Part shown: positions 52,549 through 61,849 of the stretch, one piece after another
How the letters are laid out: each line of letters opens with the position of its first letter
Numbering within the stretch: position 1 is the first letter of the stretch
Source: CAVURW01 sp963743595
GTDB taxonomy: Bacteria; Verrucomicrobiota; Verrucomicrobiia; Methylacidiphilales; UBA1321
DNA length: 64,000 nt
Assembly (NCBI GenBank): GCA_963743595.1
Contig: CAVURW010000038.1
Coordinates: 16,556-80,555, forward strand
Direction of reading: 5' to 3'
The notes under the pieces: generated by a model
What the model was told of the DNA's origin: nothing
What the model saw: the letters and a program-made list of their open reading frames with translations, nothing else
Database searches by the model: none
Translations under genes and position numbers: made by a program

Positions 52549-52689
52549 AGACAGCTGATGTCCACGCTTTGCGCCAGCGAAGTACGCTTTCACGAAAAGC
52601 CATTTGTGACCAATTCCCCCAGCCAGACGTCTCACTGGTAACATCACTTTGCGTTTCGCCCCTTTTCCCATTAACCTCTCCTGTAAACC

Positions 52690-53316
52690 GTGACCAACCT
52701 CCCCTACCACTCCCGATCCGCGATTCGCCTCACTGAGGACGAAATACGCGCGACTCTGCAGAAATGGCGGGAGGGAGACGAGTTTGCCGCTTCCACGATC
52801 ATTCGCGAGGTCTATCCCTGCGTTTCCCGGGTGGTCCACACCTACCTACCCCAGCGCGAGTCCGAGCAAGACATGGCGCAGGAGATTTTCATGAAGATCT
52901 TCGCGCGGTTAGATCAATTCAAAGGCGATTCTCCCTTTGAACACTGGGTCTCCAGAATCGCGAGAACCACCTGCATCGACCGCCTTCGGAAACAGCGCGT
53001 CCGCCCGGAAGTGCGCTGGACCGAGCTCTCAGACGCCGAGCGGCTTGTCTTTGAGGAGCATCCTGAACAATCCGCCCCCGTGAGTCGTCCCAATTCAATT
53101 GTCGCCGCTCGCGATCTCCTGGATCGACTCCTCAGCACGATTCCCGCAGAGAACCGCCAGTTGATCATGATGGTGGACGCCGAGGGCCAGTCGCTTCCAG
53201 AAGTTTCAAAAGCAACCGGTTGGGGTCTTCCGAAAATCAAAATGCGGCTGCATCGCTTGCGCCTGCAGCTTCGTGAAAAACTTTTACGCCTGGAGAAATC
53301 GCGTGGATCTGAATAA
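52690..53316 (+). CDS. ECF-type RNA polymerase sigma factor
   Basis: A 208-residue sigma factor of the extracytoplasmic function group, starting with GTG. Region 2 is seen in SEQDMAQEIFMKIFARLDQF and SPFEHWVSRIARTTCIDRLR, and region 4 in LSTIPAENRQLIMMVDAEGQ with a final HTH (LPEVSKATGWGLPKIKMRLH). The next gene, encoding a small one-TM protein, overlaps its 3' end by 14 bases, as an anti-sigma would. The order sigma, small TM protein, CpxP-like sensor, then RND efflux genes resembles cnrHYX-type regulation. Confidence 0.93.
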   Translation: MTNLPYHSRSAIRLTEDEIRATLQKWREGDEFAASTIIREVYPCVSRVVHTYLPQRESEQDMAQEIFMKIFARLDQFKGDSPFEHWVSRIARTTCIDRLRKQRVRPEVRWTELSDAERLVFEEHPEQSAPVSRPNSIVAARDLLDRLLSTIPAENRQLIMMVDAEGQSLPEVSKATGWGLPKIKMRLHRLRLQLREKLLRLEKSRGSE

Positions 53317-53602
53317 TCCAAACTCCATTCAAACACTCATTCAGCTGGCGAAGCCGACCTTTGCCGGGCAATCGTCCGCGCCGATGAGCTTTACCCTGAG
53401 AATGACGCGCCTTCTCTTGGAACAACGTCAGCTGCGCAATCTAGAACATCTCGGCTGGCGTGCGTTTCAATGTTCTTTTGTTGCGGTGGCGATCCTCGTC
53501 ACCATCCGAATCGTAGAAATCGCATCGCAACCGGATGAATTCGATCCCGGCACCCGCAACCTGATCCACTTCAAGGCCGATGCCTCTATTCTTCCCTACT
53601 AA
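53303..53602 (+). CDS. small one-TM protein, putative anti-sigma factor
   Basis: A 99-residue protein from the GTG at 53303, overlapping the sigma gene by 14 bases; a longer GTG start at 53273 is possible. The cytoplasmic part (about 1-55) is helical with FTLRMTRLLLEQRQLRNLEH, followed by one TM segment (about 56-74, FQCSFVAVAILVTIRIVEIA) and a short periplasmic tail. This matches the design of small membrane anti-sigma factors such as CnrY, though no sequence motif proves it. It is coupled to the next gene at the TAATG junction. Confidence 0.6.
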   Translation: MDLNNPNSIQTLIQLAKPTFAGQSSAPMSFTLRMTRLLLEQRQLRNLEHLGWRAFQCSFVAVAILVTIRIVEIASQPDEFDPGTRNLIHFKADASILPY

Positions 53603-54057
53603 TGCTCCTTCGTATGTTTAAGTCTGCACGCCTAATCCTCGCCTTCGCCGGAGTCTTCGGCATGGGAATCGCCTTCGGTTGGATGCTTCCGCAGGGTAAT
53701 GTTCCCACCACGCTAGAGAAATTCTTTAATAAGACGACGAATCCCAATGAGATGGCGCAGGCGTGCCTGGCTAAGTACGTGACGAAGTATAACCTTACTG
53801 AAGAGGAACAGCTTCGCATTCGTCCAATCCTCAATGATATGACGCAACATCTCTACGATCTCCGCCACAGCTTCTCGTCCGATGTTTTGGCCACGGAAGA
53901 TCATTACCACCAACTTATCGCTGAACAACTCGACCCGGATCAGAGGGCGTTGTACCTAGCTTCTTATAAAGAGAGCCGTGGCCGAATCGAAACGGCCCTC
54001 TCCGTGAAACAGCAAGCGGCAACTCCCGCGGCGACACCTGCCCCCCTGCGTCCTTAG
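53602..54057 (+). CDS. membrane-anchored periplasmic sensor-like protein (CpxP/CnrX type)
   Basis: A 151-residue protein with an N-terminal signal anchor (about 11-30) and a helical periplasmic part. An LTxxQ-like motif (LTEEEQLRIRPIL, about 65-77) and the helix YLASYKESRGRIETAL fit the CpxP/Spy/CnrX fold, in which a helical hairpin senses metals or misfolded protein. Histidines 83, 89, 101 and 103 could be ligands. A Pro/Ala tail follows. The start codon overlaps the upstream stop (TAATG). Confidence 0.65.
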   Translation: MLLRMFKSARLILAFAGVFGMGIAFGWMLPQGNVPTTLEKFFNKTTNPNEMAQACLAKYVTKYNLTEEEQLRIRPILNDMTQHLYDLRHSFSSDVLATEDHYHQLIAEQLDPDQRALYLASYKESRGRIETALSVKQQAATPAATPAPLRP

Positions 54058-54061
54058 CCCC

Positions 54062-55420
54062 ATGACTGACCTGCCTCCATCCACCCCCAAGAAACTCGAG
54101 GGTGAAACCGCCCGACCCGCAGCCGACCCAGAACCAGAGCCGCGGAGGAAGCGCGGTTTCCCATGGGCGCTCCTCCTTATCATTCTCATCATCTGCGGAG
54201 CGGGCGTGGCTCTTTATCTCAACCCCGCGCTCATCACCTACGCGAAGTCCCTGTTACCAGCGCCTGCGACACCGACTGATAGAGGAAGATCACACGGCCC
54301 TCTGCCCGTGGTGGTCGCTAAAGCCGAAAAAGGAAGCCTAAAGGTCTACCTAACGGGGCTCGGCTCGGTGACCCCTAACTTTTCGGTGACAGTCAAGACA
54401 CGCGTCTCGGGTCAATTGATGTCTGTCGGCTTCGAAGAGGGTCAAGCGGTGAAGAAAGGCGATACGATTGCAGATATCGATCCACGCCCCTACCAAGTCC
54501 AGCTGGAGCAATACGAAGCTCAGTTGGTGCACGATCAAGCGGTGCTCGATAACGCTAAGACCGATCTCCAACGTTATCAAACGCTTTGGAATCAACAGTC
54601 GATCGCCCAGCAGACACTGGCCACGCAACAAGCTACCGTTCTCCAAGACCAGGGCACCGTACAAGGCGATCAAGCGTTGATCGATAGCGTTAAATTGAAC
54701 TTGGTCTATTGCCACATCACTTCGCCTCAAGATGGCGTTGTGGGCCTGCGCTCGGTGGACCCCGGTAACTACGTGCAGCCCAGCGATTCCAACGGTTTGG
54801 CGGTGATCAACCAAATCGAGCCCATCACGGTCATCTTTACGGTACCGGAAGATCAAATTGCGCCGCTTATCAAGAGCCTGAAGGATGGGCAGCACCTCCC
54901 GGTGACCGCGTTTGATCGATCGTTCTCAAAAGAGCTGAGCGAAGGGACTCTCCTCACTTCGGATAACCAGATCGATGCCTCCACGGGAACGCTTCGTTTC
55001 CGAGCCTCGTTCCCGAACACCGATCATTCCCTGTTTCCAAATCAGTTTGTGAACGCACGCATCTTGGTCGATACGAAAACCGAAATCCTGCTCGTTCCTT
55101 CCGCAGCGATTCAGCACGGCCAACAAGGCTCGTTTGTTTACACGGTTTCCGATGAAAGCACCGTCGCCATGAAGCCGGTCACCACCGGTGTGACGGACGG
55201 CCAGCAAACGGAGATTCTAAGCGGAATCAACCCTGGCGACACGGTCATCACGGACGGCGTCGACAAACTTCAAGAGGGCGCTCAAGTGATCCCCACACTG
55301 CCGAATAGCACCCCTGCGACTTCACCCGATTCTTCCGCGACACCCGATGCCTCTGGGCAACATCATCATCACCACCAAAAGCCTGGTGATCCTTCGCCTA
55401 GTCAAACGCCCGCGAGCTAA
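54062..55420 (+). CDS. RND efflux periplasmic adaptor (MdtA-type)
   Basis: A 452-residue membrane-fusion protein joining the pump to the outer-membrane factor. A short cytoplasmic end, a TM anchor (about 34-53), the lipoyl half-motifs (VTVKTRVSGQLMSVGFEEGQAVKKGD and ITSPQDGVVGLRSVDPGNYV), an alpha-helical hairpin between them, and the beta-barrel and membrane-proximal domains (LLVPSAAIQHGQQGSFVYTV). The C-terminal end is Pro/Ser-rich with a HHHHH run that is not part of the family core. It starts 4 bases after the sensor gene. Confidence 0.92.
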   Translation: MTDLPPSTPKKLEGETARPAADPEPEPRRKRGFPWALLLIILIICGAGVALYLNPALITYAKSLLPAPATPTDRGRSHGPLPVVVAKAEKGSLKVYLTGLGSVTPNFSVTVKTRVSGQLMSVGFEEGQAVKKGDTIADIDPRPYQVQLEQYEAQLVHDQAVLDNAKTDLQRYQTLWNQQSIAQQTLATQQATVLQDQGTVQGDQALIDSVKLNLVYCHITSPQDGVVGLRSVDPGNYVQPSDSNGLAVINQIEPITVIFTVPEDQIAPLIKSLKDGQHLPVTAFDRSFSKELSEGTLLTSDNQIDASTGTLRFRASFPNTDHSLFPNQFVNARILVDTKTEILLVPSAAIQHGQQGSFVYTVSDESTVAMKPVTTGVTDGQQTEILSGINPGDTVITDGVDKLQEGAQVIPTLPNSTPATSPDSSATPDASGQHHHHHQKPGDPSPSQTPAS

Positions 55421-55496
55421 TTCCGGTTGGGAGTATGAACGCAGTATCCTCTATAGTGCCCCGGAATGCCCTTAACCCGGCACTCGTGAAATAACC

Positions 55497-58400
55497 ATGG
55501 GCATTTCCTCATTCTTCATTCAGCGACCGGTCGCCACCACGCTCTTCATGGTGGCCATTCTCCTCTCGGGAACGTTTGCCTATCTCCAGCTCTCCGTCTC
55601 CGCTCTGCCTGAAATTGATTACCCCACCATCCAGATCTTCACATTCTACCCCGGGGCCAATCCCGAGGTCATGGCCACCGCTGTCACCGCACCCCTGGAA
55701 CGGCAACTCGGCCAGGTGCCGGGCCTTCAGCAGATGACCTCCATCAGCTCGGATGGCAGCTCGGTCATCACGCTTCAGTTTGATCTCTCGCTGAATATCG
55801 ACGTCGCCGAGCAAGAAGTTCAGCAATCGATCAACGCCGCGGGAACGCTCCTTCCAGCTGACTTACCGAATCCCCCCATCTACAGCAAAACAAACCCCGC
55901 CGACGCGCCGATCCTGACGCTCGCGCTCACCTCCGACACGCTGCCCCTCTCGAAGCTGGAAGACATCGCTGATTCGCGCCTGGCTCAAAAGATCTCGCAG
56001 CTCTCCGGGGTGGGTCTGGTAAGCCTGAATGGTGGACACAAACCGGCGGTGCGCATTCAACTGAATCCGCTCTCTCTCGCAGCTTATGGACTCAACTTTG
56101 AAGACGTTCGCACCGCTATTTCGAGCGCAAATGTCAATATCGCCAAGGGAAGCTTTGACGGCCCGTCGCAAGGTTATCAAATCGGTGCGAATGACCAGCT
56201 CGTCTCGGCCAAGGAATATCACGACTTGATCATTGACTACCGGAATAACTCGCCCGTCCGCCTGAGCGACGTCGCAAACATCGTGGATGGCACGGAGAAT
56301 TCCCAGCAAGCCGCGTGGATGGCCATTTCACCCGCTACATCCGATACACCGACGATCATCATGAATATTCAGCGGCAACCGGGCGCGAACATCATCTCCG
56401 TTGTCGATAGCATTAAAAAGCTCCTGCCGAAATTGCAACAAACGCTTCCGCCGGGCATCAAGCTCGAGTTCCTCACGGACCGCACCACCACCATTCGCGC
56501 CTCAGTCGCTGACGTGGAAATGGAGACACTCCTCGCTATCGGCCTCGTCATCGCTGTGATCTTCCTTTTCCTGCGCAGCTTTGCGGCCACGTTCATCCCC
56601 GCCGTCGCGGTTCCCCTCTCGCTCGTCGGCACGTTCGGTCTGATGTACATGCTCGGGTTCAGTCTGAATAATCTCACGCTCATGGCGCTTACCATCTCCA
56701 CCGGCTTCGTGGTCGATGACGCGATTGTGATGATCGAGAACATCTTCAGGTATATAGAAGAGGGCTATTCCCCCATGGAAGCGGCGTTTAAGGGCTCGGC
56801 CGAAATCGGGTTCACCATTCTTTCGCTCACCATCTCCCTGATCGCGGTGCTGATCCCGCTCTTGTTCATGGGCGATATCGTCGGGCGTCTATTCCGTGAA
56901 TTTGCCATCACCCTGAGCATCACCATTCTCTTCTCGGCCGTCGTCTCGCTCACACTCACGCCCATGATGTGCTCGCGTATTCTTGCAGCGAAAAACGCAG
57001 AGAAGCACGGTCGCCTTTTCCGCGTGTCTGAATCGATTTTCACCGGCATCATTTCGACCTACGCGTTTACCTTGCGCCAAGTCCTGAAAGCGCAAACGGT
57101 TACGCTTCTGGTGGCTGCGGCTACCTTCGTTCTCACGATTTATCTCTACATCCAGATTCCGAAAGGACTGTTTCCCGTTCAAGATACCGGCGTCATTTTG
57201 GGAATTACGCAAGGCGCGCAATCGATCTCTTTTGAGAAAATGTCGGAGCGCCAACGCGAAATCACCAGCCTCATTCTACAAGATCCCGCCGTCGCCAGCG
57301 TCTCCTCATTTGTGGGCGTGGATGGCACCAACACCACACTGAACAGCGGTCGAATTCAGATCAATTTAAAGCCTTTGGAACAACGTGATTACCTGACGGC
57401 GTCTCAAATCATCCAACGGCTCAGCCCCAAACTCACCGCCATCCCCGATTTCACCCTCTACATGCAACCCGTTCAGGATCTCACGATCGAAGACCGCGTG
57501 AGCCGCACGCAGTATCAGTACACCATAGAGGACTCCAATCCAGCTGAGCTCTCCGCGTTTATCCCGACGTTCCTGGCCAAACTCCAAGCCCGCTCAGAGC
57601 TGCGTGATGTCGCTTCAGACCAACTCGACAATGGCCTGCGCACCTCCCTGGTCGTCGATCGAGATACTGCCTCTCGACTCGGTCTCTCCGCCGCATCAAT
57701 CGATAACGTTCTCTACGACGCTTTCGGACAACGCCAAGTCTCGACGATTTTTACCGAGGTGAATCAGTACCACGTCATCATGGAGATGGACCCCTCATTT
57801 GCCCAAACACCGGGCGGATTGGATCATCTCTTCATCGTCCCTTCTGCCTCCGCTGCTTCGGTCTCGACCGCATCGGCTACTACGGGTGCTTCATCGCCCA
57901 ATCCATTCGCGGCCACTTCGTCAGCTACATCTGCAACCACTGCCACGGTCAGCACCAAGGCTGGCCCGGAAGCGATTCCCATCAGCGCGTTTGCCAAGTG
58001 GAGCACCGTGCCTGGCCCATTAACGATCAATCACCAAGGCCAATTCCCGGTCGTGACCGTCTCGTTCAATCTGGCTCCCGGCGTATCGCTGAGCCAGGCC
58101 GTGGACGCGATCAGTGCCACGCTTGCAGATCTCAATCCCCCGCCGAGCTTGCAAACGCAATTTCAAGGGGCCACTGCCGCGTTTCAAAATTCGCTTTCCA
58201 GTGAACCGATCCTCTTGCTGGCGGCCATTATCACCGTCTACATCGTGCTAGGCGTGTTATACGAAAGCTTTATTCACCCCATCACCATCCTCTCCACGCT
58301 CCCCAGCGCGGGAGTCGGGGCACTTCTGGCCCTGGAAATAACGCACACCGATCTTAATGTCATCAGTATCATCGGGATCATCCTGCTCATCGGAATCGTA

Positions 58401-58739
58401 AAAAAGAACGCCATCATGATGGTCGACTTCGCACTCGATGCGCAACGCCTGCAAGGGCTCTCCCCGCGCGACGCCATATACCAAGCCGCACAGCTCCGTT
58501 TCCGCCCGATTCTTATGACGACGATGGCTGCATTACTGGGTGCTCTGCCGCTGGCGATGGGTACAGGCGTCGGCTCCGAATTGCGCAAGCCCCTGGGCAT
58601 TTCGATCATAGGCGGCCTGATCCTTTCGCAAATACTAACGCTCTACACCACACCAGTCATCTACCTGATGTTCGAGCGCATCAGCGAATTCTTTAGCCCG
58701 GCACCGGTGCGTATCGAAAAACCGACGGAGACCGTGTGA
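55497..58739 (+). CDS. HAE-1 RND efflux permease 1 (MdtB-like)
   Basis: A 1080-residue proton-driven drug exporter. The TM4 motif GFVVDDAIVMIENIFRYIEEG has the paired aspartates of the HAE-1 type, not of metal pumps. Twelve TM segments are visible; the N-terminus SSFFIQRPVATTLFMVAILL is typical. An Ser/Ala/Thr-rich insertion of about 45 residues (near 783-827) lies in the second periplasmic domain where relatives have a short loop. It overlaps the second permease by GTGA. A possible internal -10 TATAGT (55452-55457) precedes it. Confidence 0.95.
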   Translation: MGISSFFIQRPVATTLFMVAILLSGTFAYLQLSVSALPEIDYPTIQIFTFYPGANPEVMATAVTAPLERQLGQVPGLQQMTSISSDGSSVITLQFDLSLNIDVAEQEVQQSINAAGTLLPADLPNPPIYSKTNPADAPILTLALTSDTLPLSKLEDIADSRLAQKISQLSGVGLVSLNGGHKPAVRIQLNPLSLAAYGLNFEDVRTAISSANVNIAKGSFDGPSQGYQIGANDQLVSAKEYHDLIIDYRNNSPVRLSDVANIVDGTENSQQAAWMAISPATSDTPTIIMNIQRQPGANIISVVDSIKKLLPKLQQTLPPGIKLEFLTDRTTTIRASVADVEMETLLAIGLVIAVIFLFLRSFAATFIPAVAVPLSLVGTFGLMYMLGFSLNNLTLMALTISTGFVVDDAIVMIENIFRYIEEGYSPMEAAFKGSAEIGFTILSLTISLIAVLIPLLFMGDIVGRLFREFAITLSITILFSAVVSLTLTPMMCSRILAAKNAEKHGRLFRVSESIFTGIISTYAFTLRQVLKAQTVTLLVAAATFVLTIYLYIQIPKGLFPVQDTGVILGITQGAQSISFEKMSERQREITSLILQDPAVASVSSFVGVDGTNTTLNSGRIQINLKPLEQRDYLTASQIIQRLSPKLTAIPDFTLYMQPVQDLTIEDRVSRTQYQYTIEDSNPAELSAFIPTFLAKLQARSELRDVASDQLDNGLRTSLVVDRDTASRLGLSAASIDNVLYDAFGQRQVSTIFTEVNQYHVIMEMDPSFAQTPGGLDHLFIVPSASAASVSTASATTGASSPNPFAATSSATSATTATVSTKAGPEAIPISAFAKWSTVPGPLTINHQGQFPVVTVSFNLAPGVSLSQAVDAISATLADLNPPPSLQTQFQGATAAFQNSLSSEPILLLAAIITVYIVLGVLYESFIHPITILSTLPSAGVGALLALEITHTDLNVISIIGIILLIGIVKKNAIMMVDFALDAQRLQGLSPRDAIYQAAQLRFRPILMTTMAALLGALPLAMGTGVGSELRKPLGISIIGGLILSQILTLYTTPVIYLMFERISEFFSPAPVRIEKPTETV

Positions 58740-61700
58740 ACCTCTCCGCGCCGTTTATTCACCGCCCGGTCGCGACGACACTTTTGACCATAGGCGTCGC
58801 CCTTTCAGGAACGCTCGCCTTCACCCTTCTGCCCGTTGCGTCGCTTCCACAAATCGATTTCCCTACCGTTTCGGTAAGTGTGAGTCTTCCCGGTGCAAAT
58901 CCCACCACGATGGCCTCCTCTGTTGCCACTCCGCTCGAGCGCGAATTTGGCCGAATCGCCGGTGTAACTGAGATGACGTCCAATAGCAGTCTTGGCAGCG
59001 CCAGCGTAACCATGCAGTTCGATCTATCACGAGACATCGACGGGGCCGTGCGTGACGTCCAAGCCGCCATAAATGCCGCCCGTGCGAATCTCCCCACCGA
59101 TCTACCCTCCAACCCCACCTACCGCAAGGTGAATCCTGCGGAAGCGCCCATCCTGATCCTCACGCTCACCTCAGATACGCTCTCCCGCGGTGAAATGTAC
59201 GACGCAGCCTCCACGATTTTAGCGCAAAAGATCTCTCAGCTTCCCGGCGTCGGCCAGGTTACGGTCGGCGGCAGTTCCTTGCCCGGAATTCGTGTCGAAC
59301 TCAATCCCGACTCGCTGAACAAATATGGAATCGGCCTGGAAGACGTACGCAGCGCTCTCTCCAGCTCCAATGCAAATCGGCCCAAAGGCCATTTCAGCGA
59401 CGGCGATCATATTTGGACAATCGAAGCCAACGATCAGCTCAACACGGTGAGCGATTACGCCAACCTCATTGTTACGTACCGAAACGGCGCACCCGTCCGC
59501 GTGAAAGACATCGCTGATGTCACAAAGGACATCGAAAACATCCGCAATGATGGGCGCGCGAACGGGAAGGGTTCGGTGCTGTTGGTGATCTTCCGGGAAC
59601 CCGGCGCGAACATCATTGAGACGGTCGATCATATCGTCGCTCTGATCCCGCAGCTTCGCGCCTCCATTCCGCAATCGATCCAAATGCAGGTCGGAATCGA
59701 CCGAACCGTCACCATCCGGGCATCACTTCACGATGTTGAACGCACGCTGGTCATCTCCATACTCTTAGTTCTGCTGGTTGTTTTCCTGTTTCTCCACGAT
59801 CTCCGGATCATGTTCATCCCCGGAATCGCGGTGCCCGTCTCGCTGCTCGGCACATTCGGCGTGATGTACTTACTCGGGTTTAGTTTGGACAATCTCTCTC
59901 TAATGGCTTTGACGATTTCCACCGGCTTCGTGGTCGATGATGCCATTGTTGTGGTCGAAAACATCACCCGTTATATCGAAGAGGGTCTCTCTCCGATGCA
60001 GGCTGCGCTCCGGGGTGCTCGCGAAATTAGTTTCACCGTCTTCTCGATCAGCCTCTCACTAATCGCCGTCTTCATTCCGCTATTACTCATGGGCGGCCTT
60101 GTGGGCCGACTCTTCCGCGAATTCGCCGTAACGCTCGCAGTCGCAATTGCTGTCTCGGCGGTGATTTCCTTGACCACCACCCCAATGATGTGTGCAGCCC
60201 TCCTGCGCGCTCACGATAAAAATGCCAAACCTAGCCTCTTTGCCCGTTGCTCAGAATATGTCTTCGGGATCATCCACCGTTCCTATGAATTCACGCTGCG
60301 TCCTATCTTGCGCCATCCTCTTCTCACCATGTTGGGTCTGGTACTCACAATCACGCTCAATGGCTATCTCATCTTCGCGGTGCCCAAGGGCTTCTTTCCG
60401 CAACAAGACACCGGTCGCATAATGGGCTCGCTGCAAGGCGATCAGGCCACTTCGTTTCAATCGATGCAAAAGCGTTTGGTGGAAATGATGGCCATCGTGC
60501 AGAAAGATCCGGCGGTCGATACGGTTATCGGATTCTTAGGCGGTGGCGGTCCCGGCGGTGGCAACGTCTCGAAAGCGACCGTCTTTATGGGGCTCAAATC
60601 GATCGATCAACGGGTCTCCAGCGATCTGGTAATCGCGCGGTTGCGTAAGGTGCTCGGCAAAATTCCTGGAGCCACGCTTTACATGCAAGCCGCGCAAGAC
60701 CTTCAAATCGGCGGACGCCAAGGTAATGCGCAATATCAATACACGCTTCAAAGCGACGATTATAATGACCTGGTCGAGTGGAGCCCCAAATTAATGGCCG
60801 AAATCGTTAAGAGTTCCATAATGGTCGATGCGAGTTCCGATCTCCAAAATCACGGTCGTGAAGCGATCCTCACCTACGACCGTGATACCGCCTCTAAGCT
60901 GAACATCTCCACGTCGCTCCTGGATCAAACGCTTTACGACGCCTTCGGCCAACGCCAAGTCTCGGTCATGTTCACCCCGCTCAACCAATACCACGTGGTT
61001 ATGGAGGTGGCCCCGAAATACTGGCAAAACCCGGAAGGTCTGAAATCGATCTACGTGAAATCGGCATCCGGTGGAATGGTGCCGCTATCTGCCGTAACGC
61101 ACTACTCCGATTCCGCTTCACCACTCTCAATCAATCACCAGGGACCGTTTCCTGCCAGCACCATTTCCTTTAATCTCGTGCCCGGCGCGTCCCTTGGTGA
61201 TGCAGTCAATGAGATGACCAAGATATCGCAGAAGATTCGGCTTCCTGAATCGGTACGTGGCTCGTTTCAAGGCACCGCACAACAATTCCAAAGTTCTCTC
61301 TCCACAGAACCGCTGCTCATTCTGGCGGCGATCGCCACGGTCTATATTATTCTCGGGATGCTTTATGAGAGCTACATCCACCCCATCACCATTCTCTCCA
61401 CACTGCCCAGCGCGGGCGTCGGCGCATTGCTGGCGTTGATTCTATTTCAAATTAATCTCGATCTGATCTCCGTTATCGGAATTATCCTGCTCATCGGCAT
61501 CGTTAAAAAGAACGCGATTCTGGTCGTCGATTTCGCAATCGCCGCAGAACGCGATCGCGGCCTCTCCTCCCTGGATGCGATCACGCAAGCGTGCCTCCTG
61601 CGGTTTCGACCCATCTTAATGACGACCCTGGCCGCGCTACTGGGCGCCGTCCCGCTCGCATTCGATATCGGCACCGGCGCGGAGTTGCGTCGGCCCCTGG

Positions 61701-61849
61701 GTGTTGCCATCATCGGCGGACTCATCCTCAGCCAAATCCTCACGCTCTACACCACACCCGTACTCTACCTGCTCCTCGATAAACTCAGCCTCAAGCGCAA
61801 GCGCCCCGCCCCACGACTTCTCCCCAGCACTCTTCCCGCCGAATCATGA
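58736..61849 (+). CDS. HAE-1 RND efflux permease 2 (MdtC-like)
   Basis: A 1037-residue paralogue of permease 1, likely forming a heterotrimer as MdtB and MdtC do. The TM4 motif is GFVVDDAIVVVENITRYIEEG. The N-terminal helix APFIHRPVATTLLTIGVALS and the final YESYIHPITILSTLPSAGVG block match the family. Start is GTG, coupled (GTGA) to permease 1; its stop overlaps the ATG of the outer-membrane-factor frame (ATGA). It lacks the Ser/Ala/Thr insertion of permease 1. Confidence 0.95.
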   Translation: MNLSAPFIHRPVATTLLTIGVALSGTLAFTLLPVASLPQIDFPTVSVSVSLPGANPTTMASSVATPLEREFGRIAGVTEMTSNSSLGSASVTMQFDLSRDIDGAVRDVQAAINAARANLPTDLPSNPTYRKVNPAEAPILILTLTSDTLSRGEMYDAASTILAQKISQLPGVGQVTVGGSSLPGIRVELNPDSLNKYGIGLEDVRSALSSSNANRPKGHFSDGDHIWTIEANDQLNTVSDYANLIVTYRNGAPVRVKDIADVTKDIENIRNDGRANGKGSVLLVIFREPGANIIETVDHIVALIPQLRASIPQSIQMQVGIDRTVTIRASLHDVERTLVISILLVLLVVFLFLHDLRIMFIPGIAVPVSLLGTFGVMYLLGFSLDNLSLMALTISTGFVVDDAIVVVENITRYIEEGLSPMQAALRGAREISFTVFSISLSLIAVFIPLLLMGGLVGRLFREFAVTLAVAIAVSAVISLTTTPMMCAALLRAHDKNAKPSLFARCSEYVFGIIHRSYEFTLRPILRHPLLTMLGLVLTITLNGYLIFAVPKGFFPQQDTGRIMGSLQGDQATSFQSMQKRLVEMMAIVQKDPAVDTVIGFLGGGGPGGGNVSKATVFMGLKSIDQRVSSDLVIARLRKVLGKIPGATLYMQAAQDLQIGGRQGNAQYQYTLQSDDYNDLVEWSPKLMAEIVKSSIMVDASSDLQNHGREAILTYDRDTASKLNISTSLLDQTLYDAFGQRQVSVMFTPLNQYHVVMEVAPKYWQNPEGLKSIYVKSASGGMVPLSAVTHYSDSASPLSINHQGPFPASTISFNLVPGASLGDAVNEMTKISQKIRLPESVRGSFQGTAQQFQSSLSTEPLLILAAIATVYIILGMLYESYIHPITILSTLPSAGVGALLALILFQINLDLISVIGIILLIGIVKKNAILVVDFAIAAERDRGLSSLDAITQACLLRFRPILMTTLAALLGAVPLAFDIGTGAELRRPLGVAIIGGLILSQILTLYTTPVLYLLLDKLSLKRKRPAPRLLPSTLPAES

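Noticed and set aside
54062..61849. Heavy-metal (CusA/CzcA-type) RND pump because of the CnrX-like sensor
   Set aside because: Both permeases have the paired-aspartate VVDDAIV motif of drug-type HAE-1 pumps and are a tandem pair like MdtB and MdtC.
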